A stretch of DNA of 64,000 nt from Rhizoctonia solani (taxonomy: Eukaryota > Basidiomycota > Agaricomycetes > Cantharellales > Ceratobasidiaceae), in assembly GCF_016906535.1 (NCBI RefSeq), contig NC_057383.1, forward strand, positions 1,612,001 to 1,676,000, given 5' to 3'. The stretch's first letter is position 1, and every line of letters starts with the position of its first letter. A model generated the notes under the pieces. The model saw only the letters and a program-made list of their open reading frames with translations, did not search any database and was not told the origin of the DNA. The position numbers and the translations under genes are program-made. Of the stretch, positions 46,035 to 58,606 are shown piece after piece.

Positions 46035-48505
46035 GGAATTCCCCGTCCGTATTCTATTTAGATTTTCTTGGAGAGTTGTACGATGTCTTTTTCTTTTTTT
46101 CTCTCTCTTAAAAAGCCCCCCTGTGGATGAGGTGATATACGGACAATATGTGTACCGTTGTTTTCTGTTCTCTCGTATTGTAGATGTGGCTTGGGTAATA
46201 CACTGGTTGGTGTGCCTGTATTTCAGAGTGCGAGCAACAAGTCGGTTCTATTCGACTCTTGTCCAACAGATCGTCAAGATGGGAGCCCGGTCAACAGGGC
46301 TCCAACGTACATATTATCAAGTAAAGACAGAACTATCCTCAGGTATACACAAGGCAAGAGCGAATAAGCCCCTCTCTTGCATTGGAGTGAACACGTATAA
46401 AAAAAATATCAGAGGGGAGCAAATGCACTCGCGCGGTCAAGTCGTTGAGAGATGGAACGAGACGTACGGACGCCAATGCTTACAGCGACCTGCGAGGCCT
46501 TTTACACACTAGTTACAGTCTCTCCAAATCGACTCTGGATCTGAAACTAGACAACCAAATGCCAACGATAAAAGGGGCCCGTCGGTGACGCATTTACCCC
46601 AAACCAATAAGCTCAAGATACGTTTGGTTCATCACGATGGTCGACTCGCGGACCAAAGCGCAAAGAACTACATAGCAAACTTCTTCAAGTATGGCGAGCG
46701 CCGCTCGAACCTTTTCAATAGTTAAAATAGAGATGTACCAAGTATCAGTAAAAGGGGGACAACACAGTGAATATCGAAAAGAATACATCGGGAACGAATA
46801 AACAGGCCCACCTCGATAAAAACTCGAGTTGGCAAAAAGACGGACGGGCTATTGTCGCCCATCCAAGTCGGAGCGACGACACCAAAAGAGAAACGGTATG
46901 GGTTGTTCCATTTGAGAGAACAAGATGGGGAAAGGATAAAGACACCCAGTTGTAGATGAAGAAATAAAGAAATGAGGAAGAATGTGGATGATGGTGCTCT
47001 GAGCCCCGCCCGAAATCGAGTATTCATACCTCTCCAGGTACCCCTACCCCCCTATCTCCCCTCCCCCACCTTGCAATTAGTGTGCGTTTACGATAGAAGC
47101 ACTGAGATCTCGATCCATGATGAGAACCAGGCCCTTTTTTGGAGGACCAAGGTTTATGTTGATCGGGGATTGTCGGTGCGAATGTATCTGTATAGTTAAT
47201 TACCGAGGATTAAATATTTTAGGGTGTTATTGGTACAATTTCTATAAAAGTAAACAATTGTTGAACCACAGGAGAAGGCGCTGAAACGATGTATATGGAA
47301 TTGACTTGAGGTCGTTGTGTGACTAGCGCTAGCCACAACAAGAATTTGCCAGATATCAACCTCATAATCTCTCTGGGCCCCGGCATACCCCGATCGTATC
47401 GGCCAAACTTATACGCGAAAATATGTCTAGTCCAAACTTGGGAAAGGATGAATCGTGGGGGACCCAGACCGGCCAAGATCCAAGGCCGAAATTCGCGTAC
47501 CCGATGGATAAATTAATGACATAGGGGGCGCCGGGGTACATTCCCGCTTAAGAGAGAGTTCGGTCGGCTCCAACGTGATCAGAAATCGACAAGTCTGCAA
47601 AAGTCGAGTGAAGAGCGGGTGGCTGAATCATATTTAGCCCAGTCCGATGGAAATTGAAGTCACGAGATATGCGCATATATTCTAGCTCTGAAGTTGGGCG
47701 ATCCGGTCGAGGGCAGTGGGGTCTTATACCGTTGGGTGAAGTAGATGACATCCAAAGTTCAGGCTTTATGGGAACCATTGTGATGCTGGCGTATAGGATC
47801 GAATTGAGACTGGTCCGACCCGCATCAAAACGGTTCAATACACGGTGGCATTCTCAATTAATTAGAGACTAGTTTAAAAACATCTGCCCGGTATACTTCT
47901 TCATCAACATAGCTAACCTTGTTTAATGTCATAGTGCCAGACTATGAATTATTCCAATCTGTGGCGATCTTGAAACCCGAACAAAAAAGGGTGTTAACCA
48001 GGTGTTAGTCAAAATGACCTAGGTTGCGCACTCTACTATGGCTAGCATGATATTTGGGTTGTACATCTATGCTATCAGATTTAGGGGTAAAACTTGCCAC
48101 TCGCGGATGTGGTGCTAGTGGCGAAAGGCCTTTACGATACGAGGGTGTGTCACGATCGATGAGTGCGAGCATACTCAGACGCCATTATCGCAGCATTTAC
48201 TTGTCCACAACCAAACGCCAGGAGTCTCTCGGGGTTGTGGGATCACCCTGGAACTACCATCGGTCTTGTTGAACAGAGTCTCTGTATCTAATGAGAATCT
48301 GTGTGATTGGTGAGGGTAGCTAAAGCTACTGTGCTCGATATGGTACGACAGGTGAAGTCACACATGTTGCTGACAAAGGCAATTGCTTCCGTCTGTGCGT
48401 TCGAACACTATTCCGTGATCGTATTCCCTCGTGTTATCCTGCAAGGTTGCGATAGGCGCACCGTCTTTTGTATAAGAGGCACTGGGCGAGTGGCAAACCC
48501 ACCAC
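46035..48505. other. No firm gene; possible exon fragments
   Basis: T- and A-rich DNA with short ORFs. On the minus strand 46600-46720 reads as a helix-rich segment (VRAALAILEEVCYVVLCALV) that could be an exon of an unrecognised gene, but no partner exons were found. No known domain was seen in the rest. Confidence 0.45.
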
Positions 48506-51211
48506 ATGATTAAAATGACGAATCTTAACACAACGTGTTTCGGTTTTGCACTGCAGAAACTCGCAGTCTCACGGGGTGACCATCTTTGCTATGCCTTGCT
48601 GGGTGTTATTGGGCTAGCAGCTGTCCTCGTTTTATCCAGAGCAGTAAGGAACAAATCCAATATCTCAATGCTCGATGGCCCCGCTCCGTCTTCCGCGATC
48701 TGGGGTACATTGGTTCAGGCTGTCTCTGATTTCCGTATCACTGACTCGAGTACATTGCTCAGGGAGCACTGAAGACATGTTTGATCCCGATACAGCCCTT
48801 GACTTTCAAGACAAACTAATGGATACCTACGGCTCAGTATGCCGAATAAAAGGCCCATTCGGAGTGAGTTTGAGATCCCCGAGGTGATACTTCAGTCTTA
48901 CGTCTTGTGCGAAGGCAGAAGAACTCTGGGTATCTGACCCGCGAGCCCTCCAGGAAATCTTCATCAAGGGCCATGATGATTTCAGAGAGCCGGCTGGCTC
49001 ATAACGTCAGTGTGGTGTTCTATTAGTTGGCCGTCTACTGAATATTGCTCCAAGTTGGTTGAAACTCGTCTTTGGACCAGTAGTGCCAACGGTTTATGGT
49101 CAGTAATACACTCCCACATTCGGAAACCATTCTCAGGTCTCCCAGGGCATCGACATGAAGTTCAACGCAAGGTATGTACAAGCTTGCATTTTTCATCTAG
49201 TTATATCCTATCGAAAACTGCCCAAGATTCTGAATCCGGTTTTTGGTACAAGTCACATGCGCAACTGTAAGTTGGCCTTTCAATAACCGGGTCCAAAATG
49301 AAAATATATATCAGAAACCCTTCATCAAGTGGTAGGGTTGTATATTCGATCCACTTTATTATTCTTAACCCTGCTCGACTTCAGACTCCCACAATGACGA
49401 TCATTGCTCAACGGGTGAGCTATCCTAGTCATTAGTTGCTTTTCAGACTCAGTGTCGTAATTGAGATAGCTCGTTGATGCTATAACCTCAGAAGTTCAGA
49501 CCAACGGCGGCAACAGTCAGGCGATTGATCTTTTCAAGTGGTCCCATCTTATTTCACTCGAGATCATCGGTCAAGCAGGTATGTTTTCGATCGTTTTATA
49601 GAAGAGTATGGCATGGACATCCTTCTTCAGGAATGGGCCACTCTTTTGGAATACTGGATGGCAAAGTTCCCGCCTACCTCTTTGCTTCCCGAGATTTATT
49701 GTGCGTACCTGAGTGTATGCATGTTATTGACCTTGCTGACTTGTACCGAAGTGCATTGTTGACGGAGATGTGGTATCTTCATCCATTCATAGCGTTTTTG
49801 GCTCGGCTCGGACCTGCCTTCCTTCGTAGGGCAGTGGTAGAACATGTTCCCCACCGCCTTGTCCAGAGGATGAAAAATGTGGCTGACACCATGCACGAAA
49901 CGGTCAGTATCATTAGCATTACGCTCATGTACGATCAGTCATGGTATATTCAGGCGGTTGATATTATGAGGCGGAAGCGGGAGGCGCTGAGCAGTGGCAC
50001 TCTAGACTCAGAGGTGGCGGCCGGAAGAGATATCATGACAGCGCTTTGTGAGTGACTGCCACTCACTTCACTATCGGCCTTCGAATACATACCAACTGTA
50101 TCTAGTGAGGCACAATCTTATGGCTGCGCCTCAAGATCAGATGACCGACGAGGACGTGTTGGCTCAAATCAAGTAGGCAATCATTGAAAGCTTGAGCTGT
50201 GATTGATATACAACTGTGATTAAACCCAACAGCGGATTGGCATTCGCTGGAAATGACAGCACAAGGTACTCATATTTACAGCAATTCGTTTTCGTTTTGA
50301 GCTTCATGTGACTCTGGAACCCTAGCTCTGCTCTTTCACGCACGATTCATCTCTTGGCCGAACACCCGTGTATACAATCCAAACTCCGAGACGAAATTCG
50401 TAGAGCGCACCATTTCTATGGAAAGAATCTTGACTATGATCAGCTTAACTCACTTCTTTACTTGGACGCGGTGTGTCGAGAGTCATTAAGGCTTCACGCC
50501 CCCGGGTTCTTTCTGGATCGTGTTGCGATGAAGGATTGGATACTACCTCTTCACTATCCTGCCAGATCAGCTGAAGGCATGGTCATGATGCTGAATATCC
50601 GTGTCCCCAAAGGTGCCACGCTGCATGTGTCTCTTGGTGCGGCAAACCGAGATCGGTAGGTGTTGAAGTTGCTTAAAGGAGTCGTACTAAGATTGGTCCC
50701 AGACGAACCTGGGGAGATGACGCCAGAGCGTTTAGACCAGATCGCTGGCTTGAGCCATTGCCCAAGAGTGTTATGGATTCTAGAATGCCTGGTATCTACG
50801 CATCAACGTAAGTGCAGGTCTCAAAAAGGAGCTTGTTAAAACATACACCCAGCTAATCAACTTAGTATGACGTTTCTCGGAGGGCCACGGGCATGCCCGT
50901 GAGTGTTTTTTCATCCGCCTGATTGACTGATATTTAGCTCCAGTAACGCCAGGGGTGTGAAGTTTGCCCAGCTGGAGATGAGTGAGTGTCCTCCTTTAAC
51001 AGGCTCAAGTGCAAAGGTTGAGCACAGTTTGGTTCAAACAGAGACGGTTCTCTCAAATCTTGTTTCATCATTCAAGTTTGAACTATCTAATGAAAACATC
51101 AAGTGGAAGAACGATGCCATTGCTAAACCTTACACACAATACTCGGATGGGACAACCAGCAAAGACCCCAAAATGCTGATCAACGTGACTGTAATGGGGG
51201 AACCGGGATAA
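48506..51211 (+). CDS. Cytochrome P450, tandem copy 1
   Basis: This is a microsomal monooxygenase with an N-terminal anchor (LCYALLGVIGLAAVLVLSRA) and the hinge DGPAPSSAIWG. Blocks in order: FDPDTALDFQDKLMDTYGSV, ELWVSDPRALQEIFIKGHDD, WLKLVFGPVVPTVYG, LFKWSHLISLEIIGQAG, MWYLHPFIAFLARLGPAFLR, the I-helix AGNDSTSSALSRTIHLLAEH, K-helix ESLRLHAP (E-x-x-R), PERF-like FRPDRWLEPL, and the haem loop FLGGPRACP joined to GVKFAQLEM (F-x-G-G-x-R-x-C-x-G). It ends ELSNENIKWKNDAIAKPYTQ with YSDGTTSKDPKMLINVTVMG. Introns are many and short; one falls inside the haem loop. A frame break lies near 49000 (REPAG then WLIT). The substrate is unknown. It is clearly paralogous to the gene at 53197. Confidence 0.88.
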
Positions 51212-53196
51212 TGCAAGCAATGTGTGGTTGCGGGAGGTATTCAAAATGTAGCGCTTGTGTAGTGTGTTCCCGGGTTAACTAGTGACGTTGATATAAATCA
51301 ACGGTAGGAGTACTCTTGCAGCTGGTCGTCTTGGAAATGGTCCCAAGGTAATTTTGACCCCTTGCCTACTTGATGGAGGGGTAGATATTATAAACAACAA
51401 TAAATAACTTCATACTTGTCTCTTATGGGCATTTGCGGTACAAACCTGAATCCTATGATACGCTGAATATCCAGGGCAGCCTCCAGTGTTGGCAATATTT
51501 CCAAAGGCGTTCAGTCAATGATAAAAATGCTGACCCAAGAATATATCTAACAATGGTACCTGATACTGACTGGATTCATATTTCATTGGCCTTCCAGTAC
51601 TGTACGAGGGCTCACGCGCTTGACCTTCTGGTTGAACAACAAGTTCTGATTTTGATTTTGTATAGCGGCGGACTCATCAAGCAGGAACGGGTCCTCAATG
51701 AGCTTGCGGAGGCTTGGGGGTTGTGCGCATATATGTGGCTAATAGGAGGCATATGCTTGTCAAAGGCCTTGAGCGCTACTTTGCGTGCAACATATTTTGA
51801 TCTGTAAATTGACCGGTCCCTTGGTTCGGTAATAGTTCCACTTCAGGTTGGAGCCGCTAAGCAATGCGATTCTTGTGCGTACTTCTCTTTTGATCCCGGC
51901 CACCCCGTACTAGCATGATCCAAAAACTCTGCACCTTGCTGGCCATTTAGGGAAGCAGTTAATGCACATACTAAATGCTATGTATTCCAGATCTATACTG
52001 CATCATTCAAAAGAAGTTCACTTAAGTTTCCAGCTAGATTGAGCCTAACATCAGGCATTGATACGTCAATATTTCTTTGCCACTCTATGGTGGCGGTTAT
52101 TAATATTGGGACCAAGCTATTGGTATACGTATCTATCCAATATACATAACTATAATATGCTTGTCGCTCAACAAGTATACATGAAGGCATGAAGATGAAT
52201 TAGGGGGTCGCAATGTGGGATGGGCTAAGATCCATAGTGCATATCACACCATGCACTTGGGCAAATTTATCCCAGGCCAAGTTGCTGGTTGCACTGTCTC
52301 AACACTATTCTGGTTAGGAGTCCGTGACCCCATATAAGTCATGTGGAACATCGGCCTCTATTATCCAAAACAGCCTAGGTCAAGTGGAACATCTTCCGAT
52401 TAGATATAATACATCCAGGACTCTTATAGCCACAATACTCCAATCTGATTTGAAGATCTCATTGCAACTGGTCCGGAAGATTGCGACTCCTGCTCGCCTA
52501 TCGTGACTCAGGATGAGGGATACAATCGTAAATATCCATCTTTCCATAGGCCTGGCCCTGTGCTTGCTGATGTGCTGAATTCGAATGGGCGTCAATAATG
52601 CTGTAACGCAATCCCACTGCTCCGGTGCTCGTACGTCCGGTAGAGAACCCATCATGGCAATATGGATACTTTATCTGAGAGACAACACAAACTCAGACAA
52701 CTGAGTACCGGATTTCGACATTATTTGGTACGCACTATTATGCCATTTAAGGATTCCCCGATCCAGTTGTGGATCCAGTTACTCCGTTGTCGTCTAGGTT
52801 TGATTGCCAATACAATACAACCCCCTATATGCATACTTTTGATTCCGCACTTGCCATCTTTTCACTAGGTCATGTTGCACATTTGGATTGCATCTACTCA
52901 AGGAGACTTTCTTGCATTACCGAAAATTCTGATAGGTCATAAAGCCCCCAGAGATCTCCAAGAGGACTCTATCGGGCTTAGGTGCTTTTCAATACCCGCC
53001 TGGTACTAGTTGAAAGCGGTAAGTTCATCGGACTCTACCAAATATGTATAATCTTGCGACTAGATGCGTTTCGCTCCAAATCTTACGATTCGAATATAAT
53101 ACCACTGGATCAAGCTATATATAGGGCGACCAGCAGCTTGCTTATGTCCTATCTCCCAATCTCGGGGTTGTCACATACACCCAGTTGCCACCTGCG
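51212..53196. other. Spacer between the P450 paralogues
   Basis: About 2 kb with scattered short ORFs, the largest being + strand 51433-51807 (124 residues). That ORF has a hydrophobic, helix-rich end and no domain I recognise. No third P450 fragment was seen. Confidence 0.5.
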
Positions 53197-55901
53197 ATGT
53201 CAATATCTACTACAAGAAACTTTGGTTCGACATTACTTCAGCTTGACAACTCTCAATGGAGCCAGCTTTACTACCTTTTACTCATCATTTCCGGAGCAGT
53301 AGGCGCACTGGCGTTCCGCACAAAATCAACCACTAAGTCTAATATTTCGACAATTGATGGACCAGCCCCATCTTCTATGGTTTGGGGTATGTAATAATCC
53401 TCAATGTGCCATTTAGTTGGGCTTAATTTGCCACTCAGGTAGCGCTTGTGACATGTTCGATGATGAGAGAGGCCTTGCATTTCAGGATGATCTAATGAAG
53501 TCCTATGGTTCGGCATGTCGGATACAAGGGCCGCTTGGAGTAAGTCGATCATTGGCGTGCCGCTAAAGCCTTATATGATAGCTTTATCTCTCAAACAGAC
53601 AACCGAACTGTGGATATCTGACCCCCGGGCAATCCAAGAAGTTTTGGTCAAAGGATACTACGACTTCAAACAAACTAGTTGGTTTAATACGTAGGTTCAC
53701 ATAACAAGTCTGAGTTACTTGTTTTTGAGTGCCCGTATTCAGCTGGGTAAAGCTTGTCCTTGGGCCAGTAGTAGCCACACTTCATGGTATGTTGGGTAGC
53801 CGGCAGTAGTATTAGCCATAGCTCATTGCTGCCAGGACAAGAACACAAAACACGGCGCAAGGTATAGATCATGTTTAGCAACCAATAGATCGGGCAGAGC
53901 TGAAGACATTTACAGATATTGAATCCGGTATCTACAGCGAGTCACGTTCGTAACTGTGAGTGAGCGGGTCAATGTTGTATAGTTTTGCTACAAAATTCAC
54001 TAAAATGACTCCTATGCGAAGTGGTAATGCCCCACTCCATGCCCTATATTGTTCTCAGCAGCTGCAACTGATGCCCCCCACACTAAGACTCCTACTATGA
54101 CATCAATTGCACGAAAGGTAACCCATGCCATTTCGTTTCACGCCATACAAGTCCTGAAAGCATATCGTGATCTAGCTTCATGAAATTGTGGCATCCGAAG
54201 TACAAGTAAATGGGGGTAACACAGGGGTTGTTGATCTTTTTAAATGGATCCATTTAATTTCCCTCGAGATCATTGGTCAAGCAGGTATGTTTTAAATAAA
54301 CTTGTGTGTGTAGCTGTGGAATTAACAGCCTTGTCAGGAATTGGCCATTCTTTTGGCATATTGGAAGGCAAAGTTCCAGATTACCTGGCCGCTTCTCGTG
54401 ATGTTTTGTGAGTATACGCACATACCAGTGGTTTTGACTTCTCTAATTACTTTCGAAGTGCATTGATATCAGAGATGTGGTATCTTCATCCATTCATTGC
54501 GTTTTTAACTCGACTAGGCCCGGCATCCTTTCGACGAGCAGTAGTAGAACACATTGCTCACCCTCCTGCACAAAAGCTGAAAGACGTGGCTGATACTATG
54601 CACAATACGGTCAGTACCAAACAAACAATCTGTGGGCACAGCGTTCATCACTGTCAACAAAGGCTACCGAAATCATGAAGAACAAGAAAGAGGCACTAGA
54701 AAACGGAACCCTAGACTCGGGAATAGCGGCTGGAAAAGATATGATGACGGGGCTCTGTATGTAGTTCCACTGACTTTCACTCTTATCGTTCAGTTAAATG
54801 GAAATGATAACTAGTAAAGCGAAATCTTGCAAGCGCACCTCAAGACCGAATGACCGAAGAAGAACTCTTGTGCCAAGTCAAGTAGGTATTGATACTTCAA
54901 TTCCTGACATATACTGATCACTGCACTTAGTGGTTTATTATTTGCAGCACATGATACAACAAGGTAAGGACAACATTGGCCCTTTCCTTGCATGCTGAAA
55001 TGGTACCCAATATAAATCTACAGCTCTGCTCTATCTTGTACGATCAACCTACTGGCTGAGCACCAGGAAGTACAAGCAAAACTCCGAGACGAGATCCGTG
55101 GAGCATATCGCTCTCATGGAAAGGATCTTGATTACGACCAGCTCAATTCACTCCCCTACTTAGACGCAGTGTGCCGAGAATCTTTAAGGATCTATGCTCC
55201 AGCACCACTTGTGGTCCGCATCGCGGCCAAGGATTGGACGCTGCCCCTTTACTATCCAATCAAGAGCAAGGATGGAAAGCTCATGTCGTCGACTATAAAT
55301 GTCTCGAAGGGCACCGCTGTATATATATCCTTCCGGGCAGCAAACCGAGACGAGTGAGTCACTCGGTCGCACGATGCAACTTCCTTAACACGGTATTTTA
55401 GGCGGACCTGGGGCTCCGACGCTGGGGAGTTTAGGCCTGACCGTTGGCTTAAACCCTTGCTGGAAAGTGTGTCTGATGCTCGAATGCCCAGTGTCTACTC
55501 ATCGATGTGAGCATGAGCCTCGAATAAAGATGTACCCACTGGTCTCACTAATCGGTAGTATGACGTTCTCTGGAGGATTGCGATCGTGCCCGTTAGTACT
55601 AGTCTTCTACTTTCCCACAAGAACTTTTTTGACAGATAGTGTTATAGAGGGATGAAGTTTGCACTGCTAGAGATGAGTTCGTAGCTCTTTTGTGGCAAGC
55701 TAGCATCCACGTACTGAAGCAACAGACGCAGAGACGATCCTTTCAACTTTGATATCGAACTTCAACTTTGACCTATCCGAAGAGCAGATCAAATGGAAGG
55801 CCGCTGGCGTTATCAAGCCTCATATCCAGTATCCTGACTCGACGACCAGCAAGGAGCCCATGATGCCTATGAAGGTGACCCTGTTGAGTGATATGGAGTA
55901 A
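53197..55901 (+). CDS. Cytochrome P450, tandem copy 2
   Basis: This paralogue of copy 1 has the same exon arrangement. The anchor is YLLLIISGAVGALAF and the hinge DGPAPSSMVWG. Blocks: DMFDDERGLAFQDDLMKSYG, TELWISDPRAIQEVLVKGYY, WVKLVLGPVVATLHG, LFKWIHLISLEIIGQAG, GHSFGILEGKVPDYLAASRD, MWYLHPFIAFLTRLGPASFR, the I-helix LLFAAHDTTSSALSCTINLL, K-helix ESLRIYAPAPLVV, FRPDRWLKPLLESV, and the haem loop FSGGLRSCP joined to GMKFALLEM. It ends FNFDLSEEQIKWKAAGVIKP with YPDSTTSKEP. The I-helix has A-A-H-D-T-T where copy 1 has A-G-N-D-S-T, so the oxygen-activation pocket has diverged. The haem ligand Cys is intact. No obvious disabling frameshift was noticed. Confidence 0.88.
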
Positions 55902-57614
55902 ATTAGTACAATTAATTTCTCACCTCGCGGGGAATGTAAATTAGCTGAAACGTATGAATTGAACGACTGTGCACGTGTAAGGAATGCACGATATTCGTAT
56001 ATTAACTCTATTATATGCGAGCCTCTTACATAATCAAGTCGGCCACGCTCACCCGACTTACCACCTCGGCCCACCCTTATCATCGTTGTTGCTTGTATCT
56101 GATTTCTAACTATATACTCTCGTTTGGGTTGTTCCGCTTACTCATGTACGAACCCCGTTGACCTTACAAGGTCCCGGGGGGATTCTCTGATAACTGTCTT
56201 TACTTTCGAACCACAACAATCGAGTGTTTTACGGATTGTCATTACCTCGATGACACGGTCGCCATCGACGTTCGTATTCACAGGAGTGGACGATAAGTGA
56301 AACCTCACAGCACGTTAGTACTAGTCCTAAGATTAAGCCGGAATGTTACAGTAGTGGTGTAATATATACTAATGTGAAGCTTGCGCACGACTTGGAATCA
56401 CTAAAAAATTATCTTGGGAGCAAGCAATGGATCCGATTGGCACCATATATGTTGGCACTACAACGGTAGCAGCTTGGAAGCGCTAAATGACCCAGATATG
56501 CAGCACTGAGTTCGAACCGTCCTTGGCTTGAACACCGCATAAGCTTAATTTACAATATTGGCCTTTTTTATGCCAGTATCGACTACGATAGACACAATAG
56601 AATGAAGAAAGTAACTCGCTTATAGCTAGCCCACCTGGTAGTTTTGGCTGCGCTGGGACCAGGTTTGCATGTGTTCCATACGGCTCCGCAGATCCGGTCT
56701 GGGGTTGCTCATCACCTAGCTGCGATATCACAAGTCCATTTCGGTCGTTATATTGTGGTCTCCGTGCTGTAATTTTAATGGCTTGAAATTCCGGTGTTCT
56801 ATCTACACCGAGATATTCCGAACTGCGCGATTCTCACTTCGAACTCATGTATTCGTCTATAATTTAACGCAGTACAGCCTCGCGAACAGATAAAAGCAAG
56901 CTATATCTTGTTTAGACGACTGCTTGGGACTATAGTGAAAGAATTAAATCACCACATATGTTGAAGACTTGTCTCTTGGATCGGGACAAAACGTATATGA
57001 AATCTATATAGTACTTCAACGTAAAAATTTAGTATTACTCAGAAAGGCTTCTCTCTATTTTTGTTTACATGTAGAAGATATACTTGCTGGTTGTTGAGCT
57101 AATCGATAGACTAGTCATCATCATGCTTAAACAGTCTCAAAAAAGCCGAGGGTAAACTTAAACTGTCATTAAGCCATGGTATAAGTTACTTATGCTTGAC
57201 GCGAGGGCGCAGTATCTTAGCGTTAGAAATATAATCTTGTAACAACACTGACCCTTTGAAGGTAAAACACCGTGCCGTGAATAATGTTTTGGCACCTAAA
57301 GTCACGTGATTGGAGGTCCCGGGCTGGGGTTATCTGGCTTCGACTTCGCCGAGGTCATTGACCCTTCCTCACAACATTCCCCACACGTCGATGATGGATG
57401 CTGTGTGAAGCACGCACCCCACCCTCCGTATATTTTGCTACACATCGCTTCTCTTTCCTTCTATTCTCAAGAAAACATCCGCTCTATTTTTTTCTTGCTT
57501 CAAATTGTGATGGTGGTGATTCAGCCGTCAATTGTCTCGACTTGGTATACCCGTGCTTGGACATGAGGGACAAGTACAAAACATGGATGCGCCCTCCTCC
57601 GGCCCGCAGATAAC
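55902..57614. other. No recognisable gene
   Basis: AT-rich; only short ORFs without recognisable domains on either strand. Confidence 0.5.
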
Positions 57615-58030
57615 TCAGATCTTGGCCTCCGTCCCAATGTCGTAAGAATATCGAGTTGCGTACTTGGCCCCGATGGCCGGCCCGCTCGTATTGGGCCCAA
57701 TAAGTGTGTCCCGACTTGCATCCGCGTTGTAAGGATCAACCACATAATTGCCACACACTGGGTATTGGGCTATTTCGCTTACCCGACCTGGGCAGGTTAG
57801 GTACACCCTGCAAATGTTCCCGCGTGTGCCATCCACGCGAGAATAATCTTCAGACGAGGGACCATGTTTGATAGAGAATTTGCAAGGCTCGGTTGGATAT
57901 ACGATACCGTCAATTGATGTTCTCTTTTTTTGGAGAGAAGCCAAGTCACGATACCTACGCTCAGGTGGTTTTGCCGTGCAAGGCAGTCGACATCGAAGAT
58001 GTTACTTCCATTCGAGGACGAGCTGAATTG
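57615..58030 (-). CDS. Small unrecognised ORF, possibly two exons
   Basis: The minus strand has a 109-residue open frame (57615-57944). It contains IVYPTEPCKFSIKHGPSSED, YSRVDGTRGNICRVYLTCPG, YPVCGNYVVDPYNADASRDT and a C-terminus YATRYSYDIGTEAKI, with four cysteines. A likely upstream exon reads SSNGSNIFDVDCLARQNHLS (about 57955-58030), linked by a short intron. No signal peptide was confirmed and no family is recognised. Composition and cysteine content would suit a small extracellular protein. Confidence 0.35.
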
Positions 58031-58606
58031 TAGCACGGGGTTTGCTATTTGCTAGCCCACTTCGCTGGACTATTAATATCTCACAATCAATATATCGCTG
58101 AGTAACCAGAAATTCGTGGAAGTTACGACAGGGCCCAGAAGACTGATTAGCATGTTTGTCAAACTCAAGCGTTACTTAGCTTATCTTCTCGAGTACCAAA
58201 GTCGCTTGCCCGATCCACCTTTCCACAGTCCTTGACTTGCTGCCTCGCATATATCGTTCAGACTAGCTCTACTCTCTCCTACTATTTTCGCATTCAGGCA
58301 CCGGTCCGTTGGGTGCCAGTAGTAGCGGCCCGGCCATCACGGTCTTGCTAAGTTCTTCTCAATAGGCCCTCGTGATGCGGTGATATGATGTAGAGGATTT
58401 ACCAACTGTGCCTAACCATGTCCTGCCAAGTAATTTTCATGCCGGCAGGTTATCGGGAGTGAATTAGGTGCGTAATTGTCGCAATGTACTATACTTGAGT
58501 CTAGGTTCATTCTACATATAAAACTGGGCGAAAACTCTGGTCTATCTGGTCTATAGGCTTGCGCTCCCGTCCCCCTTGCATTTTCTAGTTTTCGATCGAC
58601 GCTGAT
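58031..58606. other. Intergenic upstream of pectate lyase
   Basis: It lies between the unknown minus-strand ORF and the divergent pectate lyase gene. It holds the TATA-like element listed separately and no other recognised feature. Confidence 0.5.
58514..58523 (+). promoter_or_regulatory. TATA-like box of the pectate lyase gene
   Basis: The sequence acatataaaa lies about 85-95 bp before the start codon at 58607, at a plausible spacing for the core promoter. Confidence 0.5.

Noticed and set aside
46594..46788. Helix-rich minus-strand ORF
   Set aside because: It might be an exon, but no splice-linked partner or family match was seen, so it is not listed as a gene.
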